Translations under genes and position numbers: made by a program | Origin: a virus | IMG/VR virus record: IMGVR_UViG_3300042564_001856 | Span: 1-40,581 of that record | Length of the DNA: 40,581 bases | Strand: one strand, 5' to 3' | Notes under the pieces: generated by a model | Databases searched by the model: none | What the model was told of the DNA's origin: nothing | What the model saw: the letters and a program-made list of their open reading frames with translations, nothing else | Part shown: positions 1-8,089 of the stretch, one piece after another | How positions within the stretch are numbered: position 1 is the first letter of the stretch | Layout: each line of letters begins with the position of its first letter

Positions 1-397
1 TATCTGATGTTGGCATACCATTAACATTTGTTTCATCTTCATCGTCCTCATTTTTATAATAATCTAACCAATCCGGTCTTTCTTGAACTTTAACACTCTC
101 AACCTTCTCAATCATTTTTTGAACTTCAGTTTTAGAACCTATTAACATTTTAGACATCTGAACTTTTTTTTCAATATTTCTAAATCTATTGTAAAAATTT
201 TGAGTTTTTGCTTCGTGAAAGTTAATATCTGTATTGTTTTCTTCTAAATAATTAATAATACTTATAATTTCATCACTATCATCAGTAATACCCATATCAT
301 TTATTAACTGAAAAAAGTCATCACACTTGATAATCTTTCTTGTTTCTGTTTTATCTTGTAAAAACTTAATTACAAAATCACCTAATTTAGTTTCCAT
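1..397 (-). CDS. hypothetical protein, 3' end beyond left edge
   Basis: An open frame starts at the ATG at 397-395 and stays open to the window edge, giving at least 132 residues; the stop codon lies outside. The protein begins METKLGDFVIKFL and is rich in Lys, Glu and Asp. Its charged helical character is clear, ending in a very acidic stretch with the pattern NEDDEDE, but I recognise no domain. It is the last visible gene of the minus-strand replication operon and starts only three bases after the stop of the DUF1360-like gene, so it is probably co-transcribed. A DNA-metabolism or recombination-accessory role would fit the position, but that is only inference. The frame is well supported by its length and tight spacing; the function is unknown. 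Confidence 0.7.
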   Translation of the reverse strand, partial: METKLGDFVIKFLQDKTETRKIIKCDDFFQLINDMGITDDSDEIISIINYLEENNTDINFHEAKTQNFYNRFRNIEKKVQMSKMLIGSKTEVQKMIEKVESVKVQERPDWLDYYKNEDDEDETNVNGMPTSD

Positions 398-400
398 AAC

Positions 401-760
401 TTAATTTTTTGTTGGTCTATTTTCTTCAAACCATTCTACCATCGAGTTGAATGACCATACAAACCCTGACGCTATCAACCCATCAAAGAACCATCCAATC
501 CAAGTCGGTGTTCCAATCAAAGATGTTGATGGGGAATAATAAGCAATTCCAAAGAAAAAACCAACCCAAGTTGATGTACACATCATACAAGATAGTAAAT
601 CCCCAATGAATTTAGCCAACCCATTGAAAGGTAATACTGATTCACCCCACGCTTTTATAAAATTTCTTAATCCCTGAAATATTGACCCATAGACCAATAT
701 GTTTGACATTCCGTATGCCGCTAGTAACCAAATTAATAATACCATATTACATTGTTTCAT
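401..760 (-). CDS. small membrane protein, DUF1360-like
   Basis: This is a 119-residue protein with several hydrophobic stretches: an N-terminal helix (about residues 6-27), a middle one (about 48-75) and a C-terminal one (about 83-105). The middle part has the pattern LLSCMMCTSTWVGFFFG, which matches the conserved L-x-C-x-x-C-x(3)-W-x-G core of DUF1360 membrane proteins found in phages and bacteria. The family's function is unknown; it is expected in the inner membrane. The gene overlaps the next upstream gene (747-1370) by 14 bases in another frame, which suggests translational coupling within the operon. The family call is from memory of the motif and is fairly confident; no function is claimed. 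Confidence 0.65.
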   Translation of the reverse strand: MKQCNMVLLIWLLAAYGMSNILVYGSIFQGLRNFIKAWGESVLPFNGLAKFIGDLLSCMMCTSTWVGFFFGIAYYSPSTSLIGTPTWIGWFFDGLIASGFVWSFNSMVEWFEENRPTKN

Positions 761-1370
761 TTAAGTTAGAACCTTTCAAATATACAGCTTTTTGATTAAC
801 CGCAATAGATTCTAATTGTTTATTTTTATTTTCAAGTTCTTCAATCTTTGTGTTTTTCAAAGATAGTTCTTTTTTAAGTGTCTGTAAAGTTTCTTGAAGA
901 AGTAATACTTTATCGTTTGGTTTTTCAATCTCAACAATCTTTTCTACTTCAACTATCTTCTCAACCTCAACTATTTTCTCCACAATTATTGGTTCAGGTT
1001 TGCCCCCAATTTCATCTATAATTGGGACAGGAACTTCCACTCTTACTTCTTTAATAACTTCTCTATCAACATATTTGATAACCTCAACTTCTTTAATAGT
1101 TTCAACGGGAACTTCCTTGACTATTTCTTTAATAACTTCTTTAACCACCTCAACTTCTTTAATAACTTCAACCGGTACTTCCACCCGTATTTCTTTTATT
1201 ACTTCAATCTCCATTACTTTTTCTGAATCACCACCTAGTAACCCATATTTGTTAATGTTATACCCTTCGGTAAAACATTTTGATATGAAATTATCTACAT
1301 CCTCAATATTGTTTAACTTACAATATTCTTGAACTGACTTTAATTGACTAGTTGTTAGTTTGACTTCCAC
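747..1370 (-). CDS. VE/IKE-repeat and coiled-coil protein
   Basis: This 207-residue protein has three parts. Residues 1-50 form a small folded-looking domain (MEVKLTTSQLKSVQEYC). Residues about 52-150 are an alternating Val/Ile-Glu-Lys low-complexity region built from units such as VEVIKEV and VEVPVE. Residues about 152-190 are a Leu/Lys/Glu-rich probable coiled coil. Proteins with such VEKIVEVE tracts are common in phage and host genomes and often act as spacers or scaffolds; no enzymatic motif is visible. It overlaps the gp47-like gene by 23 bases upstream and the DUF1360-like gene by 14 bases downstream, so all three are probably translated together. In the T4 plan a gp46-like SMC ATPase would be expected near gp47, but this protein has no Walker motif and is not gp46. 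Function unknown. Confidence 0.75.
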   Translation of the reverse strand: MEVKLTTSQLKSVQEYCKLNNIEDVDNFISKCFTEGYNINKYGLLGGDSEKVMEIEVIKEIRVEVPVEVIKEVEVVKEVIKEIVKEVPVETIKEVEVIKYVDREVIKEVRVEVPVPIIDEIGGKPEPIIVEKIVEVEKIVEVEKIVEIEKPNDKVLLLQETLQTLKKELSLKNTKIEELENKNKQLESIAVNQKAVYLKGSNLNETM

Positions 1371-2145
1371 TGTTAACCAGTTTTTCAGTTCCGTTTATTA
1401 TATCATCAAATGATTTCATTTTAAATGATAAGAAAGGTTTTGGATTATCCAAATCAACAAATGAATAATCATCTGATTCAAGATTGTAGATTCCGAATCC
1501 GTGTTTGGTTATTGTTTCACCATAGTTCTGTTGGATTGTTGAACCGACCATATATGCTTTCTTCCCACCAGGTATGTTAAAGATTTGTCTTTTGTGAATA
1601 TCACCACATAATACCAAATCACATCCGTTAAACTTATCCGTTTCAAATCCGGTTTCAAACTTATATCCAATATCGGTTGTTAATCCCTGAACCGGTCCGT
1701 GGAATAAACCTATCTTTAATCTACCCGTTTTTTCAATCTCAGGTGGAATGTTATGGTCAAGTAATGAATACACCACCCAATCAACATTATCGTCCTCGTA
1801 TTCACCTCTGTTCTTCAAATAAACGATGTTGTCGTTTTTCAATGAATCAATCACTGGTGTAAGAGCGTCCAACCTTGAAGAGTTACTCTCTAAGAAGTCG
1901 TGGTTTCCAATTATAACTATGGTTTTAGCAATTTGAGAACACTCCGTAAGAATCCAAGCAACAAACTCAATAAGTTCAGGAGTCATTTGATTTTTAGAGT
2001 GAACTAAATCTCCGGTGAAAACAATTCTGTCCGGAGCAATCTCTTTGAATTGCACCAACATATCATTCAAGATTCCTCGATATAAATCGTGGTCTTTAAA
2101 TAATCTTATATGTAAGTCACTAAAGTGAACTAATTTCTTTATCAT
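1348..2145 (-). CDS. gp47/SbcD-like recombination endonuclease subunit
   Basis: A 265-residue calcineurin-type metallophosphoesterase of the Mre11/SbcD/T4 gp47 family. The metal-binding motifs appear in order: SDLH (D10, H12), GDLVH (D46), GNHD (N81-H82), FHGP (H149) and GDIH (D182-H184), followed by the GSTIQQNYGE segment typical of gp47/SbcD. Family members form a complex with an SMC-type ATPase (gp46/SbcC) and process DNA ends for recombination-dependent replication. It is shorter than T4 gp47 (339 residues); the C-terminal partner-binding region is reduced. The gp46 partner is not in the window and may lie past the left edge. It sits in the replication operon, two bases from the small membrane-protein gene. 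The family call is strong; the exact equivalence to gp47 is inferred. Confidence 0.9.
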   Translation of the reverse strand: MIKKLVHFSDLHIRLFKDHDLYRGILNDMLVQFKEIAPDRIVFTGDLVHSKNQMTPELIEFVAWILTECSQIAKTIVIIGNHDFLESNSSRLDALTPVIDSLKNDNIVYLKNRGEYEDDNVDWVVYSLLDHNIPPEIEKTGRLKIGLFHGPVQGLTTDIGYKFETGFETDKFNGCDLVLCGDIHKRQIFNIPGGKKAYMVGSTIQQNYGETITKHGFGIYNLESDDYSFVDLDNPKPFLSFKMKSFDDIINGTEKLVNSGSQTNN

Positions 2146-2146
2146 C

Positions 2147-2335
2147 TTATTTTTTTATTTTCCAATTTAATAGTACCCAAATCAAAAACATTACAGGAAT
2201 TGCTACCCACCACACCCATTCTTTACTTGGTGATATTATATCATTCATCTTCAGCATAAAGTAAGTCATTGTTGGTATCCACCACAATGATGCGGTACAG
2301 ATACCACAAACTTCAGGTCGTTTAATTAATCTCAT
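2147..2335 (-). CDS. small membrane protein
   Basis: A 62-residue protein with a strongly hydrophobic, Trp-rich C-terminal helix (about residues 40-58, including WVWWVAIPVMFLIWVLLNW) and a weaker hydrophobic stretch at about 14-28, ending in KIKK. This predicts one or two membrane passes. No family is recognised. Its ATG overlaps the stop codon of the zinc-ribbon gene by one base (TAATG), a coupling arrangement seen repeatedly in this genome, and that tight fit supports it as a real gene. A membrane-anchored role in the infected cell is likely, but nothing in the sequence says which. Confidence 0.7.
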   Translation of the reverse strand: MRLIKRPEVCGICTASLWWIPTMTYFMLKMNDIISPSKEWVWWVAIPVMFLIWVLLNWKIKK

Positions 2336-2550
2336 TACTTATCAAATAATTTAAAATCTTCATTTACATGACCACAATCGTCACATCTATAAGTTGGGAA
2401 AGGAACTATGGTGTCTTCCTGACTTCCTGTTAACAATTTGTTAACTTTTTTTATCATTGTTACTTCCTTGAAGTAGATTCCGTCACACTCCTCACACACT
2501 AATGTCGGTTGTTGTTTTAAATCAATTTTTGGTTTTAATAAATCGTCCAT
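2335..2550 (-). CDS. small zinc-ribbon-like protein
   Basis: A 71-residue protein with two CxxC knuckles, CEEC (C19, C22) and CDDC (C56, C59), separated by 33 residues. This spacing is typical of a zinc ribbon or rubredoxin-like fold that binds a single Zn ion through four cysteines. The C-terminal knuckle reads YRCDDCGHVNEDF. Such phage proteins can bind DNA or RNA polymerase or act as structural zinc ribbons, and no specific partner can be named. The gene is followed by the small membrane-protein gene with a one-base TAATG overlap and is preceded by a 28-base AT-rich gap after the nuclease gene. The metal-binding inference is good; the role is unknown. Confidence 0.75.
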   Translation of the reverse strand: MDDLLKPKIDLKQQPTLVCEECDGIYFKEVTMIKKVNKLLTGSQEDTIVPFPTYRCDDCGHVNEDFKLFDK

Positions 2551-2578
2551 ATGTTTTTATTTTAAATTTAGTTAATTT

Positions 2579-3442
2579 TTATTTTTTAGTCAAATACTTT
2601 GACATATCCATTTCCAATATAGTTTCTTGAACTCCTTTTGGAACACGGAATTCTTCATACTCACCAATTTCCTTAACAAGAACAATAATACACCCATACA
2701 ATTTAATGTTCTCGTATTTTGTTCCTTGTAACATCTTAATAAGAAGTTTCCCATAAAATGGTAATTGGGTAAAGTAGTGACCCAATGCGTTATTTGGTAA
2801 TTTATCAAATGGGTAATACATTTTTTTGGTGAAATGACTCTCCTCAAAGTTCTTTGGTTTGTTTGACTTCCAATCGGTTATCACTAGCCCAAACTCTGTT
2901 TGTTCCTTATTCATTATGAGCCACACCTTATCGGGTTGTCCGGTATATTTTAATTCAGGGTCTCCCAATACAATCTCCGTATCCAATAACACCGCACCTC
3001 TCTCAACCATAAGATTTAGGTATGCCGCCCCGGCTGATATCATACTATCACCTTTTAATATTTGGGTGAAGTCACATTCAAATATTGGTTGTCTTACTTC
3101 TTTGTAATCACCAAACATCTCTATGGTTTTCTTTTCTAACATATAGTGAACCCTACTTCCCATATTGGTTGAATAGTCACCAGCAGCTTTCCATTCATCT
3201 AATAATTGTTGTTGAACTTCAGGGTCACCTTTGGCTTTCTTAAAAGATATCCCTTCTGTGTCAAACTCCTCGTAGAAATATTTCATTACCTTACTAACAG
3301 ATGGATAATCACTTCTGATAACTCCGGTCTCATCCTTCATATAATAAGTGTGGGTGTCCTCAACGAATGTTAATTCAAGTTCCTCTCTTCGTTTATCTAA
3401 TAACCCTCTTATTTCTTTCGCAACCTCATTTAAATCTATCAT
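2579..3442 (-). CDS. PD-(D/E)XK superfamily nuclease
   Basis: A 287-residue protein with the RecB/Cas4-like PD-(D/E)XK nuclease pattern. The motifs are GSRVHYMLE (about 95-103, with the motif I His), a Glu at about 156 (DTEIVLGD), GQPDKVW (D171), DWKSNK (D190, K192) and a later QLPFYGKLL segment resembling the Q-x(3)-Y motif. These residues would bind two divalent metals and cleave DNA; phage relatives act as exonucleases in recombination or replication. It directly follows the primase gene, with its ATG immediately after the primase TAG, so the two are co-translated. There are no Cys residues positioned for the Fe-S cluster of Cas4. The superfamily is well supported; exonuclease versus endonuclease activity cannot be decided from sequence. 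Confidence 0.85.
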   Translation of the reverse strand: MIDLNEVAKEIRGLLDKRREELELTFVEDTHTYYMKDETGVIRSDYPSVSKVMKYFYEEFDTEGISFKKAKGDPEVQQQLLDEWKAAGDYSTNMGSRVHYMLEKKTIEMFGDYKEVRQPIFECDFTQILKGDSMISAGAAYLNLMVERGAVLLDTEIVLGDPELKYTGQPDKVWLIMNKEQTEFGLVITDWKSNKPKNFEESHFTKKMYYPFDKLPNNALGHYFTQLPFYGKLLIKMLQGTKYENIKLYGCIIVLVKEIGEYEEFRVPKGVQETILEMDMSKYLTKK

Positions 3443-4342
3443 CTATTTTATTTTATAATAGTAATCACTGATGTTACCCCTTAAATCGGCAACATCGGCA
3501 TCACCTGTTAATTTTATTATTTTAACTTTACCATATAATTTACCACCATTTAGGTTGTGATATAACTTAACTGCGTCTGACCACGCATCGGCGTCGAGAC
3601 ATATAATTATATTACCATTCGCTTTCTCATACAACGTGTTAAGTAATAACTCGGACATATGTTTTCCTAACATAGCAATACTATTAGGTAGGAATATAGC
3701 ATCAAATGCACCTTCACAAAGATGGATGTCCTCATTCCAATTTATTGTGTTCTCAAAAAATATTATCTCATCTTTGGACGCTTCGGGGTTTTTATATTTT
3801 GCCCTTGAGTTTGCGTCCCAACTTCTTGCAATAAAATAATTTAATACACCTTTATTATCATAAGATGGTATAATAATTCTCCCCGAGAATGCTCCCGTAT
3901 CACAGAATCCAATACCATACTTCTCAATAATCTCATCGGTAATCCCACGTTGTTTAAGGTAATTGTAAGCTTGACGACGAACCGGATAAACCAAACTACT
4001 ATCTTTAAATAATGTAAAACCTGTCGGTAACTTTAAATAATCTTTACGTTTCTCTTTTGGTTTATGATTTTCAGGTTGAAGTAAGTTATATATTTTCTTT
4101 TGTTTCTTATCACCAAAGTTATCAATAAGTTTACCAAGAGGACCTTTTGTGTTATTCTCGTCACCACAACTCCAACACTTATATACGTGTTCAAAGTAAT
4201 TTACCTCAAGGTTTCCTTTATGTTGGTCTTCATCGCATATCGGACAATCAAAAGATATTTGACCTTTTGATTCATAGTGGAGTTTTTCATCTCCAAGAAT
4301 ATCGTGTAGTATTTCTAATAAAATTTCCGCATCATCTGACAT
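3443..4342 (-). CDS. DNA primase (zinc finger plus TOPRIM)
   Basis: The frame is open back to an ATG at 4525, but I place the start at the ATG at 4342-4340, giving 299 residues. The 61 extra residues look non-coding in composition and would overlap a plus-strand gene, and a promoter ends four bases before this ATG. The protein has a C4 zinc finger at the N terminus (CPIC, C33 and C36; CWSC, C56 and C59), a central RNA-polymerase core (GRIIIP, SRAKYKNP) and a TOPRIM signature, CEGAFDA (E about 211) and CLDADAW (two Asp about 250-252). This is the DnaG/gp61-type architecture that makes RNA primers on single-stranded DNA. No helicase domain is fused, so a separate helicase is expected elsewhere. 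It heads the replication operon. Confidence 0.9.
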   Translation of the reverse strand: MSDDAEILLEILHDILGDEKLHYESKGQISFDCPICDEDQHKGNLEVNYFEHVYKCWSCGDENNTKGPLGKLIDNFGDKKQKKIYNLLQPENHKPKEKRKDYLKLPTGFTLFKDSSLVYPVRRQAYNYLKQRGITDEIIEKYGIGFCDTGAFSGRIIIPSYDNKGVLNYFIARSWDANSRAKYKNPEASKDEIIFFENTINWNEDIHLCEGAFDAIFLPNSIAMLGKHMSELLLNTLYEKANGNIIICLDADAWSDAVKLYHNLNGGKLYGKVKIIKLTGDADVADLRGNISDYYYKIK

Positions 4343-4346
4343 ACAG

Positions 4347-4377
4347 CAAAGATAAGAAAAAATAATATAACTGTCAA
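4347..4377 (-). promoter_or_regulatory. Bacteroidota-type promoter for the replication operon
   Basis: Read on the minus strand, TTGA (4377-4374) is followed by a 19-base spacer and TATCTTTG (4354-4347). This matches the Bacteroidota housekeeping-sigma promoter, TTTG / TAnnTTTG with a 19-21 base spacer, in the -7 element and spacing, and partly in the -33 element. The -7 box ends four bases before the proposed primase ATG, so the transcript would be leaderless or nearly so. It lies in the 85-base divergent gap 4343-4427. Confidence 0.7.
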
Positions 4378-4403
4378 TCTTCACAAGTTTTTCATTCCCA
4401 TTA

Positions 4404-4410
4404 TATTTAT
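4404..4410 (+). promoter_or_regulatory. candidate late element (TATTTAT variant)
   Basis: TATTTAT followed by T lies 17 bases before the ATG of the 4428 gene, in the divergent gap opposite the primase promoter. It matches seven of eight bases of the TATTTATA octamer found before other virion genes here, and lies first upstream of the plus-strand fibre cluster. As an AT-rich heptamer it is weak on its own. Confidence 0.4.
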
Positions 4411-4427
4411 TGAGATAACCTAAAGAA

Positions 4428-4643
4428 ATGAGCACACAAATAACTATAAGTAATATTACCGGAGTATCTCCTTTTAAAGTGTATCTATGTGATAACCCTA
4501 TTACTTTATCAATATATATAGACACAATTTCAACATTCCCATATAATGTGACAATACCACCTATTTGGAGTTCGTTAACATCTTTTAATATAAAAGTTAT
4601 TGATAATAATAATTGTGAATCAATTTTAAATCTAACATTATAA
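4428..4643 (+). CDS. small Ig/SprB-like domain protein
   Basis: A 71-residue protein that looks like a single beta-sandwich domain: ISNITGVSPFKVYLCD near the N terminus and FNIKVIDNNNCES near the C terminus. These echo the core pattern of SprB repeats (G-x-x-P-Y/F at one end and V-x-D-x-x-x-C at the other). It is a clear paralogue of the 101-residue protein at 7784-8089, sharing the ITG-x(2)-PF/Y-x-VY/IY-x-CD start and the IKVI-x(4)-CE end. It has no signal peptide, so it is probably a virion component rather than a secreted protein. It opens the plus-strand fibre cluster and is one base from the next gene. The exact role is unknown; a small fibre or capping piece is a guess. Confidence 0.65.
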   Translation: MSTQITISNITGVSPFKVYLCDNPITLSIYIDTISTFPYNVTIPPIWSSLTSFNIKVIDNNNCESILNLTL

Positions 4644-4644
4644 T

Positions 4645-5550
4645 ATGCCGTGTAGTTCTACATATTGCCTTTCAAACACTGGTTACCCAACATTTAACGA
4701 CCTATACTTTAGTGCAGGGACATGGAATTCTCAACTATATTGGACCGGTCAAACAAATGGATTATCCATTTATTATAACACAGGGTCAACTCAATGGTGT
4801 TTATCAACAGTTTTAGACGGGTCTTGTCTTTTATCGGGTCAATCACCTTGTTTCAACCCGTGTCCGGATTTAGATGATGTTTATTTTTCTATTGGAGCGT
4901 GTCCAACACCAACTCCCACACCAACATTAAATTGTGCAAATTTAAATTTCTCAGCAATATTTGATTGTGATTTTGAAACAACTCCAACACCAACTGTAAC
5001 TAGTACAACTACATTAACACCTACACCAACACCTACACCAACTAAATTTTGTAATGTAGTTATAAGTGCAACAATTCAAAGTGTTACTTCCACTCCAACA
5101 CCAACACCTACAATGACCCCGACACCATCGGCACAAATTGCTCGTACTTGTACTTTTGAACAAGGGGTAACTTTCAATACAATTGATGATAGTATTGTAT
5201 GTCCTTATAGTTATCAATTCCAAAATTGTTATGACGGTACGATGTATTATACCACAAATCAATTAGTTACACCAGGAAATATCCCAATTGAAAATTTTCA
5301 AGTTTATCAAGCTAACGTTAATGGGACAGTAATATGTGTTGGATATATTGGGGTTAATAATAACACAATCGGTATTGATGATATTACATTACTAATTGGT
5401 CCTTATGGAAGTCAAATAGGTGCGGATTGTATTTTATGTTCAGAATCAATTATACCTACACCAACTCCAACTCCTACACCAACATCTTCAGGAATTCCAT
5501 CTCCGTGTATTGATTGTGGATTAGAGGGTTACTTATATAATAAAACTTAA
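4645..5550 (+). CDS. Cys- and Thr/Pro-rich fibre/adhesin-like protein
   Basis: A 301-residue protein built of small cysteine-containing domains joined by Thr/Pro linkers. Residues 1-88 form a Trp/Tyr/Cys-rich domain (GTWNSQLYW, STQWCLST). Linkers of alternating Pro and Thr occur at about residues 90-97, 113-132, 150-168 and 271-282. A larger domain spans about 170-265 (starting CTFEQGVTFN), and a short tail ends with CIDCGLEGY. There is no signal peptide or membrane segment. The Thr/Pro tracts resemble mucin-like spacers that hold binding domains away from a surface, and the same tracts recur in three other virion proteins in this window. No enzymatic motif is seen. A phage surface-binding role is inferred from composition and neighbours. 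Confidence 0.65.
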   Translation: MPCSSTYCLSNTGYPTFNDLYFSAGTWNSQLYWTGQTNGLSIYYNTGSTQWCLSTVLDGSCLLSGQSPCFNPCPDLDDVYFSIGACPTPTPTPTLNCANLNFSAIFDCDFETTPTPTVTSTTTLTPTPTPTPTKFCNVVISATIQSVTSTPTPTPTMTPTPSAQIARTCTFEQGVTFNTIDDSIVCPYSYQFQNCYDGTMYYTTNQLVTPGNIPIENFQVYQANVNGTVICVGYIGVNNNTIGIDDITLLIGPYGSQIGADCILCSESIIPTPTPTPTPTSSGIPSPCIDCGLEGYLYNKT

Positions 5551-5560
5551 AAATTAAAAT

Positions 5561-7780
5561 ATGCCGTTTTCAGCTTCAACTTGTTTAACCGATTTAGGAA
5601 CTACCCTTTTAGGTGGAACATTTAACATATATTCAAACGTTGATAATTATACATCACCTTTTCAAACTAACGTAAGTTATGATAGTTTATTTGGTCCGTT
5701 ATGTCCGTATGTTATGGGTAATGTACCCGATTTAACTACCACAATTAGAATAATAGACATATTATCAAAATGTTGTGCAACACTTGATTTATTATCTAAC
5801 GATTTATGTACAACTTGTGAGTTATCCTTTGATTCATATCAAACTAATACTATTGGTTTAATTGTCGCAGGAGAATTAACCGGTAGTTGTGAAAATGACA
5901 TTACAGATTATAGAATAATTTGGTACGGACCAAATTCTTCAACAAATATTGCCTTCACATCAGGTTTTGGTCAAGATATAAATTTTTTACCAAGAGATTT
6001 TACACATCCATTAGTAGGTATTAATTCTCCAATGCAGCCAGCAGGAACTTATATACCTGTAATTGATAAAGTTAAACTAAATGGACTTAATTATTCTCAA
6101 ACAGGTGGAACTGGTTATATTCAAGCCGAGTTAGAATGTTTTAACGCAACAACAGTTAATGTTCAACCTTTTACTTGTGACAATGGAACAGTACCGTTAC
6201 CGAACAATTATACTCATAGGGTTAATTTTGCTGGAGCAGCCGCAGGTGTAACTCCATTAACTTTACAATCAACATTTGAATTAGATTTAACAACCGATTA
6301 TTTTTCTTGGAAATTTCGAGGGTTTAATATACCGGACTCACTTAAAATTACGTTTTATGGTTCAGCATATACAGACCCAATTATTTTAGAGTATTGGGTA
6401 GTTGGAGGTGACCTTGGAACTTCATTTATTAATTTATTAACTTTTCCAAAATCAGCCGATACTTCAAATTATTTTTCAAAAGTAACATCATTAACATCAT
6501 TAACAAGAAGTCCCGGAGATTATTTAATTTTAGAAGTAATTCCAAATCAAATTAACCCACAAACGGAATGGGATTTTTATTTTACTTGTATGGACACCTT
6601 TGACTGTGATTTATGTTTATACGATTATTTAAATACACCATATAAAATACAATCATCATCTATTACTGGTTTTACAGGTTCTTGTTCATCAATTATAGTT
6701 AATCTTAATTTATCAGGTTGTACCTCAAGTGCTATAACTGATAACGATATTTACAAATATCAAGTAACAACTATAACAGCTATCAATACGACACAGTTCT
6801 CTGAGGTAAGCACCAATAATAGTACAGGACTACTTAATAGGAACTTCCCTAACACATTAGATTGGGACTCTACAACCTGTTCTGCAAATTATAACTTTAC
6901 TACAACACCAACTTGTTCACCCCCTAACACAAATACAATTAAATTTAAAAAAGAAAACACTGGTCCATCAGGACAAGGAGTAATTAAAATGGAATTTAGT
7001 AGTTTAAGTGATTTAATACATTATAAATCATCTTATGATTTGTTGTCACCTTATTATGGAACACCATCAAATCCTGCCGACCCAAATTATTATAGATATT
7101 TTGAGTTATATATACCAAAACAACCCCAATCTAATCCTTGTGGAGATGGAACAACTGTTGTAAAATATGATATACATTATTCTAGTATAGTAACAACCGG
7201 AGATACAGGAGGGGTTTATACTTTAAACATCACAATGCCAACAATATCTGACGGTTTACCACCGTTTGACCCTTGTGATATTAGTTGTCAAACCATCATT
7301 AACGATATAATTAGAAATGTTAATGTTAGTTCAACCGGAGTAACAAATATTGAAGATTTCACAACCAATACTGGTTCTAAATATGTTAGACCTTTTGGGG
7401 CATCTTTATATTTTGTAGAAAATCCACCAACCGTTGTTAGTGCATCAACTCTCCATGGGTTTTATTGGCTAAATAATTATCTTAACTCAACAGTACCTTT
7501 TTCAGGTAGTAGTTCACCTTATACACAAATACCTTCGTTATCCGCATTAACTTGTAATAATTTTACATCAATCGGAACATCGAGCGGTGGAGGTATTCAA
7601 CAATTTGTTTCCGTCTATCATTATAGAGTTGAATTAACAGACCCAAATAATGTTAAATCTTTTAGAATTTTAGCATCACCTATTGTTAATGGTGTTTCTA
7701 ATAGTGTATTTAGTGATGTCGTTGCAACAGTAATAAATGGTGTTCTTCAATTACCAACAAACCCATTATATACTTTTTAA
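5561..7780 (+). CDS. large uncharacterised virion/fibre protein
   Basis: A 739-residue protein, Ser/Thr/Asn/Tyr-rich and low in Lys, as expected for a beta-rich phage surface protein. It begins MPFSASTCLTDLG, similar in style to the preceding protein (MPCSSTYCLSNTG), which hints at a shared N-terminal attachment segment. Cysteines are spread through the whole length, often in pairs (KCCATLD, CTTCELS, CDLCLYD). No catalytic motif, signal peptide, coiled coil or membrane segment is visible, and I recognise no family. It lies ten bases after the 4645 gene and three bases before the 7784 gene, within the fibre cluster. The best inference is a host-contact or tail-fibre subunit. Confidence 0.6.
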   Translation: MPFSASTCLTDLGTTLLGGTFNIYSNVDNYTSPFQTNVSYDSLFGPLCPYVMGNVPDLTTTIRIIDILSKCCATLDLLSNDLCTTCELSFDSYQTNTIGLIVAGELTGSCENDITDYRIIWYGPNSSTNIAFTSGFGQDINFLPRDFTHPLVGINSPMQPAGTYIPVIDKVKLNGLNYSQTGGTGYIQAELECFNATTVNVQPFTCDNGTVPLPNNYTHRVNFAGAAAGVTPLTLQSTFELDLTTDYFSWKFRGFNIPDSLKITFYGSAYTDPIILEYWVVGGDLGTSFINLLTFPKSADTSNYFSKVTSLTSLTRSPGDYLILEVIPNQINPQTEWDFYFTCMDTFDCDLCLYDYLNTPYKIQSSSITGFTGSCSSIIVNLNLSGCTSSAITDNDIYKYQVTTITAINTTQFSEVSTNNSTGLLNRNFPNTLDWDSTTCSANYNFTTTPTCSPPNTNTIKFKKENTGPSGQGVIKMEFSSLSDLIHYKSSYDLLSPYYGTPSNPADPNYYRYFELYIPKQPQSNPCGDGTTVVKYDIHYSSIVTTGDTGGVYTLNITMPTISDGLPPFDPCDISCQTIINDIIRNVNVSSTGVTNIEDFTTNTGSKYVRPFGASLYFVENPPTVVSASTLHGFYWLNNYLNSTVPFSGSSSPYTQIPSLSALTCNNFTSIGTSSGGGIQQFVSVYHYRVELTDPNNVKSFRILASPIVNGVSNSVFSDVVATVINGVLQLPTNPLYTF

Positions 7781-7783
7781 TAT

Positions 7784-8089
7784 ATGACAGCAATTAACAT
7801 ACAAGCAATTACAGGTTCAAACTTCCCGTATACAATTTATGCGTGTGATGTTTATGGTAATCATTGTGCGTTAATTGCAACAATAGTTACTTCAGTACCT
7901 CCGGATAATATTATTGTGTTACCTTCACAATTTAATAATGTTGCCGCAGTAGGTATTAAAGTCATTTATGGGGATGGTTGTGAAAGATTTGAAGTGGTAT
8001 ATTGTAACTTATTACCACCAGTTCCAAAACAATTCCAAGATTACGAATATTTTGAATTTATGGACTTTGAGATATTCGATTTCCAATAA
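7784..8089 (+). CDS. small Ig/SprB-like protein, paralogue of the 4428 gene
   Basis: A 101-residue protein with one predicted beta-sandwich domain (residues 1-73), alignable by eye with the 71-residue protein at 4428-4643: both share an ITG-x(2)-P-F/Y start, a CD pair at about residue 22 and an IKVI-x(4)-CE end. It adds a C-terminal tail that is strikingly acidic and aromatic (YEYFEFMDFEIFDFQ), which the paralogue lacks. Such a tail could be a docking peptide for another virion protein, but this is a guess. It follows the 739-residue gene by three bases and is followed by a 30-base gap carrying a TATTTATA element. Function unknown. Confidence 0.65.
   Translation: MTAINIQAITGSNFPYTIYACDVYGNHCALIATIVTSVPPDNIIVLPSQFNNVAAVGIKVIYGDGCERFEVVYCNLLPPVPKQFQDYEYFEFMDFEIFDFQ

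Noticed and set aside
1000-1332. Plus-strand Ser/Thr-rich open frame
   Set aside because: It is the mirror of the VE/IKE repeat gene; composition follows the repeat codons and it has no neighbours on its strand.
747-1370. gp46/SbcC partner of the gp47-like protein
   Set aside because: It is next to the gp47-like gene but is only 207 residues and has no Walker A, Walker B or ABC signature.
4343-4525. N-terminal extension of the primase to the ATG at 4525
   Set aside because: It would overlap the plus-strand 4428 gene, run through the promoter, and add a hydrophobic stretch with no relation to primases. The ATG at 4342 gives the usual N-terminal zinc finger.
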